This document shows, in pieces, positions 40,893 through 50,612 of a stretch of 64,000 nucleotides of DNA. Source of the DNA: Mycolicibacterium phocaicum (GTDB taxonomy: Bacteria; Actinomycetota; Actinomycetes; Mycobacteriales; Mycobacteriaceae). Each line of letters opens with the position of its first letter. The first letter of the stretch is position 1. The stretch covers positions 4,402,001-4,466,000 of the forward strand of contig NZ_AP022616.1 of assembly GCF_010731115.1 (NCBI RefSeq). Direction: 5' to 3'. Position numbers and translations under genes: made by a program. The notes under the pieces are model-generated. The model searched no databases. It was not told where the DNA came from and saw nothing but the letters and a program-made list of their open reading frames with translations.

Positions 40893-41109
40893 CGGCGCAG
40901 CTGGTTTGCCAATGACGCCTCGGCGTCTGCGGCGTCGAATGGCGGGGAACCGCCATGAGAGGGAACCCGGTGAGAATCCGGGACTGTCCCGCAGCGGTAT
41001 GCAGGAACGACCGCCGTCATCCGCACTGATCCACGGATTGGGAAGCGACGGCCACTAGGTGCACCAGAAGGTGCGCGCCTGCGAGTCCGAAGACCTGCCA
41101 GCTGTGCCG
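40893..41109 (+). promoter_or_regulatory. Cobalamin riboswitch upstream of metE
   Basis: The long P1 stem pairs GGCGCAGCTGG (40894-40904) with CCAGCTGTGCC (41098-41108). The interior carries GAGAGGGAACCCGGTGAGAATCC, GACTGTCCC, the peripheral stems, and GCGAGTCCGAAGACCTGCC, the B12-box. A 120-base expression platform separates it from metE. B12 should repress metE, the B12-independent enzyme. Confidence 0.95.
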
Positions 41110-41229
41110 GATGCGCCGCGTCCGGCGGTGCATCGCCTCGTGGAATGGGCAATCGCCGAGGGCGGTTCGCGCTGTCCTCGATGGATGTCCTTGGGCGGTG
41201 CGCACTTCCGTCGCGTTTAAGGACGTCGC

Positions 41230-43485
41230 ATGTCAACACCATTCACCGCAACCATTCTGGGTGCGCCCCGCATCGGCCCCAACCGTGAGCTCAAGCGCGC
41301 CGTCGAGCGCTACTGGGCCGGCCGGATCGACCGCGCCGCACTCGAAGAGATCGCCGCGGGTCTGCGCCGCGATACTCTCGCCGAACTCTCCCGGGCCGGT
41401 CTGGATTCCGTTCCGGTCAACACTTTTTCGTACTACGACCAGGTCCTCGACACCGCGGTACTGCTCGGTGCTCTACCGGCCCGGGTGAGCGGTGTAGCCG
41501 ACGACCTGGATCGCTACTTCGCCGCGGCCCGCGGTACGGCGGACATTCCACCGCTGGAAATGACGAAGTGGTTCGACACCAACTACCACTACATCGTCCC
41601 GGAGATCGGTCCGGACACCGCGTTCACCCTGAATCCGGCCAAGGTGCTGAATGAGCTCAAAGAAGCTCAGACGCAAGGTATTTCGGGTCGCCCTGTGATC
41701 GTCGGGCCGATCACCTTCCTGGCCTTGAGTAAGGCGGTCGACGGCGCCGCCGCGCCCATCGAGCGGCTCGGTGAGCTGCTGCCGCTGTATGTCGAACTGC
41801 TGGGCCGGCTGGCCGATGCCGGCGCGCAGTGGGTGCAGATCGACGAGCCGGTGCTGGTCACCGACATCCTCGACAGTGGCGCCGAACTGGCAGAGCAGGT
41901 CTACACCACGCTCGCGGGCGCGGCCAAGCGCCCGGCCATCCTGGTCGCGACCTACTTCGGCGAGCTGGGGGCCGCGCTGCCGGCGCTGGCCCGCACCCAG
42001 ATCGAAGGTATCGCAGTTGATTTCGTCGCGGGGGGCGATCAGCCTGTTTCGGGCCTGGCCGACAAGCTGCTGGTCGCGGGCATCGTCGACGGCCGCAACA
42101 TCTGGCGCACCAACTTGGAAACCGCGCTGGCTCGGCTGGGGGCGCTGGTCGGGTCGGCGAAGACGGTTGCGGTGTCGACATCGTGCTCGACGCTGCATGT
42201 GCCGTACTCGCTCGAACCAGAGTCCGATCTGGACGACGCCCTGCGCAGCTGGCTGGCCTTCGGCGCCGAAAAGGTCCGTGAGGTCGCGACATTGGCGACG
42301 GCGATGCGCGACGGCCGGGACGCGGTGGCCGCAGCGTTCGAGGCGTCGAGCGCGGCTGTCGCGTCGCGGGCGCAGGACCCGCGCCTGCACAACGACTCCG
42401 TCCGGGCGCGGCTGAAGGAGGTGCTGACCGGCGGCATCAGCCGCGGGCCGGCAGCCGAGCGGCGTAAGGCGCAGGACGCGCGCCTCAGTCTGCCGTCATT
42501 GCCGACGACCACCATCGGCTCGTTTCCGCAGACCGTCGAGATCCGCAAGGCGCGTGCCGCGCTGGTCGCCGGTGAGATCGACGAGGCTCAGTACACCGAT
42601 CAGATGAAGGCCGAAGTCGAGACCGTCATTCGGCTGCAGGAGGACCTGGGTCTGGATGTGCTGGTGCACGGCGAGCCCGAGCGCAACGACATGGTGCAGT
42701 ACTTCGCCGAGCAGCTGGACGGTTTCTTCGCCACGAAGAACGGCTGGGTCCAGTCGTACGGCAGCCGCTGCGTGCGTCCGCCGGTGTTGTTCGGCGACGT
42801 CACGCGTCGGCAGCCGATGACGGTCGAATGGGCCAGGTACGCACAGACTCTCACCGACAAGCCGGTCAAGGGCATGCTCACCGGGCCGGTGACGATTCTG
42901 GCCTGGTCGTTCGTCCGCGACGACCAGCCACTGGCCGACTCCGCCAACCAGGTGGCCCTGGCCATCCGAGACGAGACGGTCGACCTGCAGGATGCGGGCA
43001 TCGTCATCGTCCAGGTCGATGAACCCGCGCTGCGCGAGCTGCTGCCGCTGCGGAACGCCGACAAGGCGGCATATCTGCAGTGGGCGGTCGACGCGTTCCG
43101 GCTGTCCACTTCGGGCGTCAGCGACGAGACCCAGATCCACACGCACCTGTGCTACTCCGAATTCGGTGAGGTGATCGGTGCCATCGCCGATCTCGATGCC
43201 GATGTGACGTCCATCGAGGCGGCGCGTTCGCACATGGAGGTGCTCGACGACCTCAACGAAATCGGGTTCGCGGGCAGTGTCGGTCCGGGTGTCTACGACA
43301 TCCACTCGCCGCGGGTCCCCAGTGTCGAGGAGATGGCGACTTCGCTGCGCCACGCGCTGGATGCCGTTCCGGCAGAACGGCTCTGGGTGAACCCGGACTG
43401 CGGTCTGAAGACCCGCAAGACCGATGAGGTGACCGAATCCCTGCGGAACCTGGTGCGGGCGGCGCGGCTGGTCCGCGCCGGGTAG
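41230..43485 (+). CDS. metE: Cobalamin-independent methionine synthase
   Basis: The 751-residue enzyme transfers a methyl group from methyltetrahydrofolate-triglutamate to homocysteine. The zinc ligands are in HTHLCYS (His639, Cys641) and NPDCGLK (Cys724). The duplicated barrel halves are complete. ATG start. Behind a B12 riboswitch, so it is made when the B12-dependent MetH route cannot run. A perfect terminator hairpin lies just after the stop. Confidence 0.97.
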   Translation: MSTPFTATILGAPRIGPNRELKRAVERYWAGRIDRAALEEIAAGLRRDTLAELSRAGLDSVPVNTFSYYDQVLDTAVLLGALPARVSGVADDLDRYFAAARGTADIPPLEMTKWFDTNYHYIVPEIGPDTAFTLNPAKVLNELKEAQTQGISGRPVIVGPITFLALSKAVDGAAAPIERLGELLPLYVELLGRLADAGAQWVQIDEPVLVTDILDSGAELAEQVYTTLAGAAKRPAILVATYFGELGAALPALARTQIEGIAVDFVAGGDQPVSGLADKLLVAGIVDGRNIWRTNLETALARLGALVGSAKTVAVSTSCSTLHVPYSLEPESDLDDALRSWLAFGAEKVREVATLATAMRDGRDAVAAAFEASSAAVASRAQDPRLHNDSVRARLKEVLTGGISRGPAAERRKAQDARLSLPSLPTTTIGSFPQTVEIRKARAALVAGEIDEAQYTDQMKAEVETVIRLQEDLGLDVLVHGEPERNDMVQYFAEQLDGFFATKNGWVQSYGSRCVRPPVLFGDVTRRQPMTVEWARYAQTLTDKPVKGMLTGPVTILAWSFVRDDQPLADSANQVALAIRDETVDLQDAGIVIVQVDEPALRELLPLRNADKAAYLQWAVDAFRLSTSGVSDETQIHTHLCYSEFGEVIGAIADLDADVTSIEAARSHMEVLDDLNEIGFAGSVGPGVYDIHSPRVPSVEEMATSLRHALDAVPAERLWVNPDCGLKTRKTDEVTESLRNLVRAARLVRAG

Positions 43486-43497
43486 GGCGCCAAAGAC

Positions 43498-43531
43498 TGT
43501 GCCCCGGAACCTGATCAGGTTCCGGGGCACA
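43498..43531. terminator. Perfect 34-bp palindrome between convergent metE and an old yellow enzyme
   Basis: Arms 43498-43514 and 43515-43531 are exact inverted copies centred on GATC. It starts twelve bases after the metE stop and ends eight bases before the end of the convergent gene, so it probably serves both. Confidence 0.85.
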
Positions 43532-43539
43532 GCACACTG

Positions 43540-44646
43540 TCACACTTCCCAGTCTTTGATGCTCGCGGTCGGACCGAAGATATCGGCGGGCACGTCGGGC
43601 GACAGCGGTCGTCCTGCCCGGACCCGCTGTGGCCAGTCCCGGTTGGCCAGTGCAGGTTTGGCCAACGTGACGATATCGGCGGAGCCGGAGTCGAGGATGC
43701 CGGCCGCGTCGCGGGGATCATCGAGGTGGCCGTTGGCGATGATCGGCAGGCCACTGTGGCGCTTGGCCAATTCGGCCAACGTGCTCGAACTGTCATCGAA
43801 AGCTGGTGCCAGAGCTCGATATTCGGTGGTGTGTATGTAGTCGACGCCGGCAGCGGCGAGTGTGCCGAAGATGATGGCGGCGTCATCCTCTCGGCCCGGC
43901 CACCGATGATGGTTGTCCGACACCTTTCCCTGTGAGATACGGATACCGACGGCGATGTCCGCGCCGACCGCGGCCACGACGTCGGCGCTGACCTCCGCGG
44001 CGAGCCGCACGCGGTTGGCGACGGTGCCGCCGTACTCGTCGGTGCGGGTGTTCATGTAGTCGGTGAGGAACGCGTCGAGCAGATATCCGTTGGCGCCGTG
44101 CAGTTCTACGCCGTCGAACCCCGCGTCGCGGGCCAACTTGGCAGCATCGACGAACGAGGTACGGACCTGGTCGATATGCTCGGCGGTCATCGCCTCGGGC
44201 ATCTGGTACGGACCCGATCCGCGGTACATGGACAACTGCTCGCCGTGCGGCCGTACTGCCGACGGAGCCCAGGTGGTGGCCGTATGGCGGTTTCCCTGTG
44301 ACTGGCTGCCGGCGTGCATGAGCTGGGCAAAGAACTTCGCACCGGACGCGTGGACGCCATCCACGACCGGTTTCCACGCCGCGACCTGGGCAGAGCTCGA
44401 GATGCCGGGCTGGAAGTAGTAACCCTGGCTGGCCTGGTCATCGATATACAGGCCTTCGGTGATCAACAGGCCAAACCCGCCATCGGCGAACGTCCGGTAG
44501 TAGGCGCCCATCCGATCGGTGGGAAGACCTTCGGCCGTTGCGCTGACTCGGGACATCGGAGCCAGTGCGACACGGTTGGTCAGGTTGACCCCGGCGATCG
44601 ACGTCGGCCGGAAAAGAGATTCGTAGCGTGCGTTGCGATCAGACAT
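43540..44646 (-). CDS. NADH:flavin oxidoreductase, old yellow enzyme family
   Basis: The 368-residue FMN enzyme reduces activated double bonds and electrophiles. ALAPMSRV is the FMN-binding start, and ELHGANGYLLDAFL holds the substrate-binding His and Asn pair. A conserved DEYGG loop follows. ATG 44646 is selected because upstream residues belong to the neighbour. Eight-base overlap with the DUF417 gene and joint control by the RclR-like regulator point to electrophile or redox stress defence. Confidence 0.92.
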   Translation of the reverse strand: MSDRNARYESLFRPTSIAGVNLTNRVALAPMSRVSATAEGLPTDRMGAYYRTFADGGFGLLITEGLYIDDQASQGYYFQPGISSSAQVAAWKPVVDGVHASGAKFFAQLMHAGSQSQGNRHTATTWAPSAVRPHGEQLSMYRGSGPYQMPEAMTAEHIDQVRTSFVDAAKLARDAGFDGVELHGANGYLLDAFLTDYMNTRTDEYGGTVANRVRLAAEVSADVVAAVGADIAVGIRISQGKVSDNHHRWPGREDDAAIIFGTLAAAGVDYIHTTEYRALAPAFDDSSSTLAELAKRHSGLPIIANGHLDDPRDAAGILDSGSADIVTLAKPALANRDWPQRVRAGRPLSPDVPADIFGPTASIKDWEV

Positions 44647-45163
44647 GGTTCTGGTCGCCCGTCCAGCCGGACCGGATGGCGTCGGCCAGTGTCCAGAACG
44701 AAGCTCCCAGCAAGACAAGGTCTTTCAGGAGAAACTCGGCGAGCAACGTGATCGCGGGGAACCCGCCGCCTGCCGGTTCGGCAATTCCCGGGGTGGTGAA
44801 CAGGAAACTGATCGTCGCGAGGAACAACAACACCGACAGCAGGCTGCCGAGCGCCGAGATGCGTGGCGCGAACGGCTTCACCGCCAGGAGGACCGCAGCG
44901 GTCACTTCCATGACGCCGAGGAGTGCGGAGAAGGTGTATTCGGGGAAGATGCCGTAGAGCCAGCCCATGAACGGGCTGTGCGCGACCAGTGGGGCGATCT
45001 GATGTGCCTCGTAATGGGCGAACTTCAGCAGGCCGATCCAGCCGATGACGACAACGAGTCCGTACCGCAGCAGTGCCGCGGTGACAGTGTCGACGCGTGG
45101 CAGCGCGCGCACCGCGACGCGAGCCGTAAGCGCGGTGTCCTTGGTGTGGAGTTGTTCGGTCAT
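44639..45163 (-). CDS. DUF417 (YkgB/RclC-like) membrane protein
   Basis: The 174-residue protein has about four membrane helices and IGWIGLLKFAHYEA near residue 50, LVAHSPFMGWLYG and PFAPRIS, all of the DUF417/YkgB family. E. coli RclC of this family is part of a reactive chlorine response. The ATG 45163 follows an upstream frame of 30 residues without family match. It is divergent from the RclR-like gene across 130 bp. Confidence 0.85.
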   Translation of the reverse strand: MTEQLHTKDTALTARVAVRALPRVDTVTAALLRYGLVVVIGWIGLLKFAHYEAHQIAPLVAHSPFMGWLYGIFPEYTFSALLGVMEVTAAVLLAVKPFAPRISALGSLLSVLLFLATISFLFTTPGIAEPAGGGFPAITLLAEFLLKDLVLLGASFWTLADAIRSGWTGDQNHV

Positions 45164-45250
45164 GACGGTCTCTTTCCTGTGCGGAGTGCTTGGCGTCGGA
45201 ACCCGCGAAGGGCTGCACTTCGTTGAACCGTACTTAGCCGCAATCGATAC

Positions 45251-45265
45251 CAATAGGCGCTATTG
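45251..45265. promoter_or_regulatory. Inverted repeat in the DUF417-AraC divergent gap
   Basis: CAATAG and CTATTG arms flank three bases. It lies between the divergent starts and is a candidate binding site for the RclR-like regulator. Short arms make this tentative. Confidence 0.3.
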
Positions 45266-45293
45266 ACTCAGTTTTCTGCTCTAAAGTCTCAAT

Positions 45294-46217
45294 ATGGACG
45301 TCGTCAGTCGTTTGTTGGACGTGGCGCAGGTCGGTGCCAAGGTGGACAAGCGCTGCCTGCTGGGCAGCACCACCCGCATGGACGTCGGCGGATATCCGGA
45401 GCTGCAGGCACCGTTCCACGTCCTGCTCGAGGGCGAGTGCGAGCTGCTGGTCGGTTCCCGGGCGCTGACGATGCGGCAGGGGGATGTCGTGCTGATCCCG
45501 AGCCGGGCTCCTCATCGGATCGTCGCGGCAGGCGCCGGCCGGCTGCGGGGCACAACCGAGACCACCGGTGAGGCGTTCGTGACCACCCGTAGCCGGGGTG
45601 GCGGACCGGCCGTCATCGATTTGTTCTGCGGGCATTACACATTCGACGGGGGAGCGGGCGCGGTGCTGTTTCGCAGTCTGCCGGACCCGCTGCATGTTTC
45701 GTGCGGCGACTCAGCCGACACCGCGGACATGTTGACGATGCTGAGCGCCATGATGCGCGCGGAAGCACAGCGGGAGGGAAAAGGCACCGCGGCGATCCTG
45801 TCCGCGTTGGCCACGGTGCTCCTGACGATGGTGTTGAGGTCCGCGAACAGCGCGACGACGACGTCCACGTTGTGGACCGCGGCAACCGACCCGCGCATCG
45901 CGAAGGCGATCGAGAATGTGCTGGCCGCGCCGGGCGCAGACTGGACCATCGATCGGCTCAGCAGCACGGCCTCAATGGCGCGGGCGACATTCCTGCGGCA
46001 TTTCGCACGGGAAACGGGCATGACCGTGGGCGTCTTCCTGGCACGTGCCCGGGTGATGGCTGCCGCCGAACTACTCAAATCCACCGACGCGACAGTCGCC
46101 ACCATCGCCGGTCAGGTCGGCTATCAGTCCGAGTCCGCGTTCTCCCGGGCCTTTCGCGCTGAGGTCGGGACTACGCCGGCCCGCTTTCGGCGTCGCCGTC
46201 ACGGCGTCACGAAATAA
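45294..46217 (+). CDS. RclR-like AraC family regulator with cupin domain
   Basis: The 307-residue protein has an N-terminal cupin and a C-terminal double helix-turn-helix (from about residue 205). It is strikingly like E. coli RclR: it opens DVVSRLLDV, has DKRCLLGS with Cys21 at the same residue number as the sensor Cys of RclR, and FCGHYTF with Cys112 matching the second sensor Cys region. RclR senses hypochlorous acid through these cysteines. It is divergent from the DUF417-old yellow enzyme pair. ATG start. Confidence 0.85.
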   Translation: MDVVSRLLDVAQVGAKVDKRCLLGSTTRMDVGGYPELQAPFHVLLEGECELLVGSRALTMRQGDVVLIPSRAPHRIVAAGAGRLRGTTETTGEAFVTTRSRGGGPAVIDLFCGHYTFDGGAGAVLFRSLPDPLHVSCGDSADTADMLTMLSAMMRAEAQREGKGTAAILSALATVLLTMVLRSANSATTTSTLWTAATDPRIAKAIENVLAAPGADWTIDRLSSTASMARATFLRHFARETGMTVGVFLARARVMAAAELLKSTDATVATIAGQVGYQSESAFSRAFRAEVGTTPARFRRRRHGVTK

Positions 46218-46286
46218 ACCGGGCACCCCGCAGCTTTCCTTCTTTGGGCTCCCGCCCGGTACCGGAACCCGATTGGAGACGACCGA

Positions 46287-47204
46287 ATGTCGAGACTTGT
46301 TCAGTTCGGAGAATACGGCGGCCCTGAGGTGTTGCAGGTGGTCGATGCCCCGCCACCGGCGCCCGGACCGACCCAGGTGCGGATCGCGGTGCGCGCGGCC
46401 GGGCTGAACCCGATCGACTGGAAAATCCTCAGTGGTCAGATGCGCGAACTGTTTCCGCTCGAGCTACCCGCCGGCGTGGGCTCCGATGTGGCGGGCGTAG
46501 TCGACGCGGTCGGCGCCGAGGTAACCGAGTGGGCTGTCGGCGACGAAGTGCTGGGCCGGTCGACCACCGGATCGTTCGCCGATCACGCGCTCGCCGAATC
46601 GGCCGAGATTGTGCGCAAGCCCGCCGGTGTCCCGTGGGAAGTGGCGGGCTCCCTCGCGGGTGCCGGTGGCACGGCATATGCCGTGCTGAAGAAGCTCGGC
46701 ATCAAGGCAGGCGAGACGCTGCTCATCCATGCCGCCGCGGGCGGCGTGGGGACGTTTGCCGTCCAACTCGCAAAGGCTCAGGGCGTCAATGTGATTGGTA
46801 CGGCGGGTGAAGCCAACCACGAGTATCTCCGTTCGCTGGGCGCGACGCCGGTCACCTACGGCGACGGCCTGGCTGAAAGGGTTCGCGCCGTCGCGCCGCA
46901 GGGCGTGGACGCCGTTCTCGACGCCTCTGGCCGCGGCGAAATCCCGCTGTCGATCGAACTCACGGGCAATCCGGCGCGCGTTCTCACGCTGGTTGCCTTC
47001 GACGCGGCAGGCACCGGCATCCAGATTCACGCCGGTGGCTCGGGCAGCGAACTCGGCGCGGCCCTTGGCGAACTCGCCGCACTGGCAGCGCAGGCGCGGC
47101 TCGTCGTCTCGATCAGCCAGACGTTCCCGCTGACCGAAGCTGCGGCCGCGCTCTCGGCGAGCATGACGGGCCATGGTCACGGCAAGATTGCCGTCGTGCC
47201 GTGA
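46287..47204 (+). CDS. NADPH:quinone oxidoreductase, MDR superfamily (zinc-independent type)
   Basis: The 305-residue protein shows GGPEVLQVV near its start, AAGLNPIDWK, and AAAGGVGTFAVQLAK, the NADPH-binding loop near residues 150-164. No zinc-ligand Cys set is present, as expected for quinone oxidoreductases. It is 69 bp behind the RclR-like gene on the same strand and is likely part of the same oxidative stress response. ATG start. Confidence 0.9.
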   Translation: MSRLVQFGEYGGPEVLQVVDAPPPAPGPTQVRIAVRAAGLNPIDWKILSGQMRELFPLELPAGVGSDVAGVVDAVGAEVTEWAVGDEVLGRSTTGSFADHALAESAEIVRKPAGVPWEVAGSLAGAGGTAYAVLKKLGIKAGETLLIHAAAGGVGTFAVQLAKAQGVNVIGTAGEANHEYLRSLGATPVTYGDGLAERVRAVAPQGVDAVLDASGRGEIPLSIELTGNPARVLTLVAFDAAGTGIQIHAGGSGSELGAALGELAALAAQARLVVSISQTFPLTEAAAALSASMTGHGHGKIAVVP

Positions 47205-47216
47205 CCGTGGCCTCGG

Positions 47217-50200
47217 TCAGCTGACGACCACGAGCAGGTCGTTGCCTTCGACACTTGCGGTGGGGGCCACCGCGATCCGGGTGACGGTGCCGGTCTTGGG
47301 CGACGTGATCGCGGCTTCCATCTTCATCGCTTCGATGGTTGCCACTGTCTGACCGGTGTTCACGGCGTCCCCGACCGCCACCCCGATCGTCACCACGCCG
47401 GCGAACGGCGCGGCGATGTGATCGGGGTTGCCGCGGTCCGCCGTTTCCGCAGCGGGCAGGGCGCTGTCGATCGACCTGTCCCGCACCTGGATTGGGCGCA
47501 GCTGACCGTTCAACAGGCACAGCACCGTACGCATGCCGCGGTCATCGGGTTCGGAGACGGCTTCGAGACCGATGAGCAGCTCGACGCCCTTCTCCAACTT
47601 GACGCGGTGCTCCTCGCCGCGGCGCAGCCCGTAGAAGAACTGGTTGGCGCTCAGGCTCGAGGTGTCGCCGTATTGCTCTCGATGTGTGAGGAATTCGTGG
47701 GTGGGCCCGGGGAAGAGCAAGCGATTGAGTGCCGCCCGGCGGGTGGGCCCCGGCTCTGCCAGTTCGGCGTAGTCCTCGACGGTGAGTGTGGCCGTCGGCC
47801 TGGCGGCGGTCCGACCCTGAAGGGCCTTGCTGCGCAACGGCTCCGGCCAGCCGCCGGCCGGTTCGCCGAGTTCGCCGCGCAGGAACCCGATCACAGAATC
47901 TGGGATGTCGCACCGGCGCGGGTCAGCGGCGAACTCCTCGGCACTGATCCCGGCGCCGACGAGCGCCAGCGCCAGATCACCGACCACCTTGCTCGACGGG
48001 GTCACCTTCACCAGCCTGCCGAGGGCGTGGTCCGCTCTCGCGTAAGCGTTCTCGATGTCCTCGAACCGGCCGCCCAGACCGAGGGCGACGGCCTGAGTGC
48101 GGAGGTTACTCAGCTGTCCGCCCGGGATTTCATGGGTGTACACGCGGCCGGTCGGAGCGGGTAGGCCCGCCTCGAACGGTGCGTAGACGCGGCGCAACGC
48201 CTCCCAGTACGGTTCCAGCTCGCAGACGTTCGCCAGAGGTAATCCGGTGTCGTGTTTGGTGTGTGCGGCTGCGGCAACGATGGACGACAACGCGGGCTGG
48301 CTGGTGGTACCGGCCAGCGGTGCTGCGGCCCCGTCGACCGCCGAGGCGCCGGCCTGCCAGGCCGCGACGTACGTCGCAAGCTGGCCACCCGGGGTGTCGT
48401 GGGTGTGAACGTGCACCGGCAGGTCGAACCGGGATCGCAACGCCGACACCAGTGTTGCCGCCGCAGGTGGCCGCAGCAGACCGGCCATGTCCTTGATCGC
48501 CAGCACGTGTGCGTCGGCGTCGACGATCTGCTCGGCCAGCTTGAGCCAGTAGTCGAGCGTGTACAGCGTCTCGCCGGGATCGGACAGGTCGCCGGTGTAG
48601 GACATCGCGACTTCAGCGACCGCACAGCCGGTTTCGAGCACGGCATCGATCGCCGGACGCATCGACTCCACATTGTTCAGCGCATCGAAGATCCGGAAGA
48701 TGTCGACGCCGGTGGCGGTGGCCTCTTGCACGAACGCCGACGTGACGGATACCGGATAGGGCGTGTAGCCGACGGTGTTGCGGCCACGCAGCAACATCTG
48801 CAGGCAGATGTTGGGCAGCGCTTCCCGCAGTGCGGCGAGCCGTTCCCACGGGTCTTCCTTCAGGAACCGAAGCGCCACATCGTAAGTCGCACCGCCCCAG
48901 CATTCGACCGACAGCAGCTCGGGCATCATGCGGGCCACGTACGGTGCCACCTTGACCAGGCCCGAAGTACGCACTCGGGTGGCCAGCAGGGACTGATGGG
49001 CATCGCGGAACGTGGTGTCGGTGACCCACAGTCGCGGCGATTCCAGCAGCGCGGCTGCGAAGCGCTCGGGCCCCAACTCGGTCAGCAGCTGCTTGCTGCC
49101 CGCCGGTGCCGGCACGGACAAGTCGATCTCGGGCAGCTTGTCCCGCGGATACACCGCGGACTGCCGCACGCCGTGCGGTTTGTTGACCGTGACGTCGACG
49201 AGGTAGTTGAGGATGCGGGTGCCGCGATCCTCGGGGATATGTGCCGTCAGCAGCTGCGGCCGCTCGTCGATGAACGACGTCGACACCGTGCCCGCCGCGA
49301 AGGCGGGGTCGTCCAGAACCGCTTGCAGGAAAGGGATGTTCGTCGACACCCCGCGGATGCGGAACTCGGCAAGAGCGCGGCGGGCACGCCTGACCGCGGT
49401 CGCGAAGTCGTGACCCCGGCAGGTGAGTTTGACCAGCATCGAGTCGAAATGCGCACTGATCTCGGCACCGACATTGGTACCGCCGTCCAATCGGACTCCG
49501 GCACCGCCGGGACTGCGGTAGGCGGTGATCCGGCCGGTTTCGGGCCGGAACCCGTTGGCGGGATCCTCGGTGGTGATTCGGCATTGCATGGCTGCGCCAC
49601 GGATGCGGATGCTGTCCTGGCTGAGCCCCAGGTCTGCCAACGACTCTCCGGCCGCGATCCGCAGCTGGGAAGCCACCAGATCCACATCGGTGATCTCCTC
49701 GGTCACCGTGTGTTCGACCTGAATGCGGGGATTGCATTCGATGAACACATGGTGCCCGCGCTCGTCGAGCAGGAACTCGATGGTGCCGGCGCAGAAGTAG
49801 CCGATCTGGCGGGCAAATCTCACTGCGTCAGAACAGATTCGGGCCCGCTGTTCTTCGGTGAGGTTGGGGGCGGGTGCCAGCTCGATGACCTTCTGGTGCC
49901 GACGCTGCACACTGCAGTCCCGCTCGAAGAGGTGGATCACCTCGCCGGTGCTGTCAGCCAGGATCTGCACCTCGATGTGGCGCGGATTGAGTACCGCCTG
50001 CTCGAGATAGACCATCGGGTCACCGAATGCCGACTCCGCTTCGCGCGACGCAGCTTCGATGGCCTCGGCCAGATCGGCACGATCAGCGACTCGCCGCATA
50101 CCGCGACCGCCGCCGCCAGAGACGGCCTTGACGAACAGCGGGAACTCCATATCTGCTGCGGCCGTGAGCAGTTCGTCGACCGATGCCGATGGTTCGGACG

Positions 50201-50612
50201 AGGTGAGCACCGGCAGTCCGGCAGTCCGGGCCGCCGCGATGGCACTGGCCTTGTTGCCGGTCAGCTCCAGCACATCGGCGCTGGGGCCCACGAAGGTGAT
50301 GCCGGCGGCGGCACACGCCGACGCCAGTTCCTGGTTCTCCGAAAGGAATCCGTACCCGGGGTAGACGGCGTCGGCGCCGGCCAGCTGTGCCACCCGGATG
50401 ATCTCGGGCACCGTGAGGTAGGCCCGTACCGGGTGGCCCGGCTCGCCGATCTGGTAGGACTCGTCGGCCTTCAAGCGGTGTGGCGAGTTCCGGTCCTCGT
50501 ATGCGTAGACCGCCACTGTCGCGATGTCCATTTCATAGGCGGCCCGGAAGGCCCGGATCGCGATCTCACCGCGGTTGGCAACGAGGACTTTGCGGATTGT
50601 GTGCTCAGGCAA
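47217..50612 (-). CDS. pyc: Pyruvate carboxylase
   Basis: The 1131-residue biotin enzyme turns pyruvate, bicarbonate and ATP into oxaloacetate. It has the biotin carboxylase half (KVLVANRGEIAIRAFRA, GGGGRGMR, and HIEVQIL), a carboxyltransferase barrel (TTFRDAHQSLLATRVRT near 535-550), and a biotinyl domain with EAMKMEA, Lys1097 carrying biotin. The start is TTG at 50612; no ATG/GTG lies before the first conserved strand. It overlaps prpC by eight bases and is fourth in the methylcitrate operon. Confidence 0.93.
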   Translation of the reverse strand: MPEHTIRKVLVANRGEIAIRAFRAAYEMDIATVAVYAYEDRNSPHRLKADESYQIGEPGHPVRAYLTVPEIIRVAQLAGADAVYPGYGFLSENQELASACAAAGITFVGPSADVLELTGNKASAIAAARTAGLPVLTSSEPSASVDELLTAAADMEFPLFVKAVSGGGGRGMRRVADRADLAEAIEAASREAESAFGDPMVYLEQAVLNPRHIEVQILADSTGEVIHLFERDCSVQRRHQKVIELAPAPNLTEEQRARICSDAVRFARQIGYFCAGTIEFLLDERGHHVFIECNPRIQVEHTVTEEITDVDLVASQLRIAAGESLADLGLSQDSIRIRGAAMQCRITTEDPANGFRPETGRITAYRSPGGAGVRLDGGTNVGAEISAHFDSMLVKLTCRGHDFATAVRRARRALAEFRIRGVSTNIPFLQAVLDDPAFAAGTVSTSFIDERPQLLTAHIPEDRGTRILNYLVDVTVNKPHGVRQSAVYPRDKLPEIDLSVPAPAGSKQLLTELGPERFAAALLESPRLWVTDTTFRDAHQSLLATRVRTSGLVKVAPYVARMMPELLSVECWGGATYDVALRFLKEDPWERLAALREALPNICLQMLLRGRNTVGYTPYPVSVTSAFVQEATATGVDIFRIFDALNNVESMRPAIDAVLETGCAVAEVAMSYTGDLSDPGETLYTLDYWLKLAEQIVDADAHVLAIKDMAGLLRPPAAATLVSALRSRFDLPVHVHTHDTPGGQLATYVAAWQAGASAVDGAAAPLAGTTSQPALSSIVAAAAHTKHDTGLPLANVCELEPYWEALRRVYAPFEAGLPAPTGRVYTHEIPGGQLSNLRTQAVALGLGGRFEDIENAYARADHALGRLVKVTPSSKVVGDLALALVGAGISAEEFAADPRRCDIPDSVIGFLRGELGEPAGGWPEPLRSKALQGRTAARPTATLTVEDYAELAEPGPTRRAALNRLLFPGPTHEFLTHREQYGDTSSLSANQFFYGLRRGEEHRVKLEKGVELLIGLEAVSEPDDRGMRTVLCLLNGQLRPIQVRDRSIDSALPAAETADRGNPDHIAAPFAGVVTIGVAVGDAVNTGQTVATIEAMKMEAAITSPKTGTVTRIAVAPTASVEGNDLLVVVS

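Noticed and set aside
46218..46260. Inverted repeat ACCGGGC/GCCCGGT after the AraC gene
   Set aside because: Seven-base arms with a 29-base loop; too weak to call a terminator.
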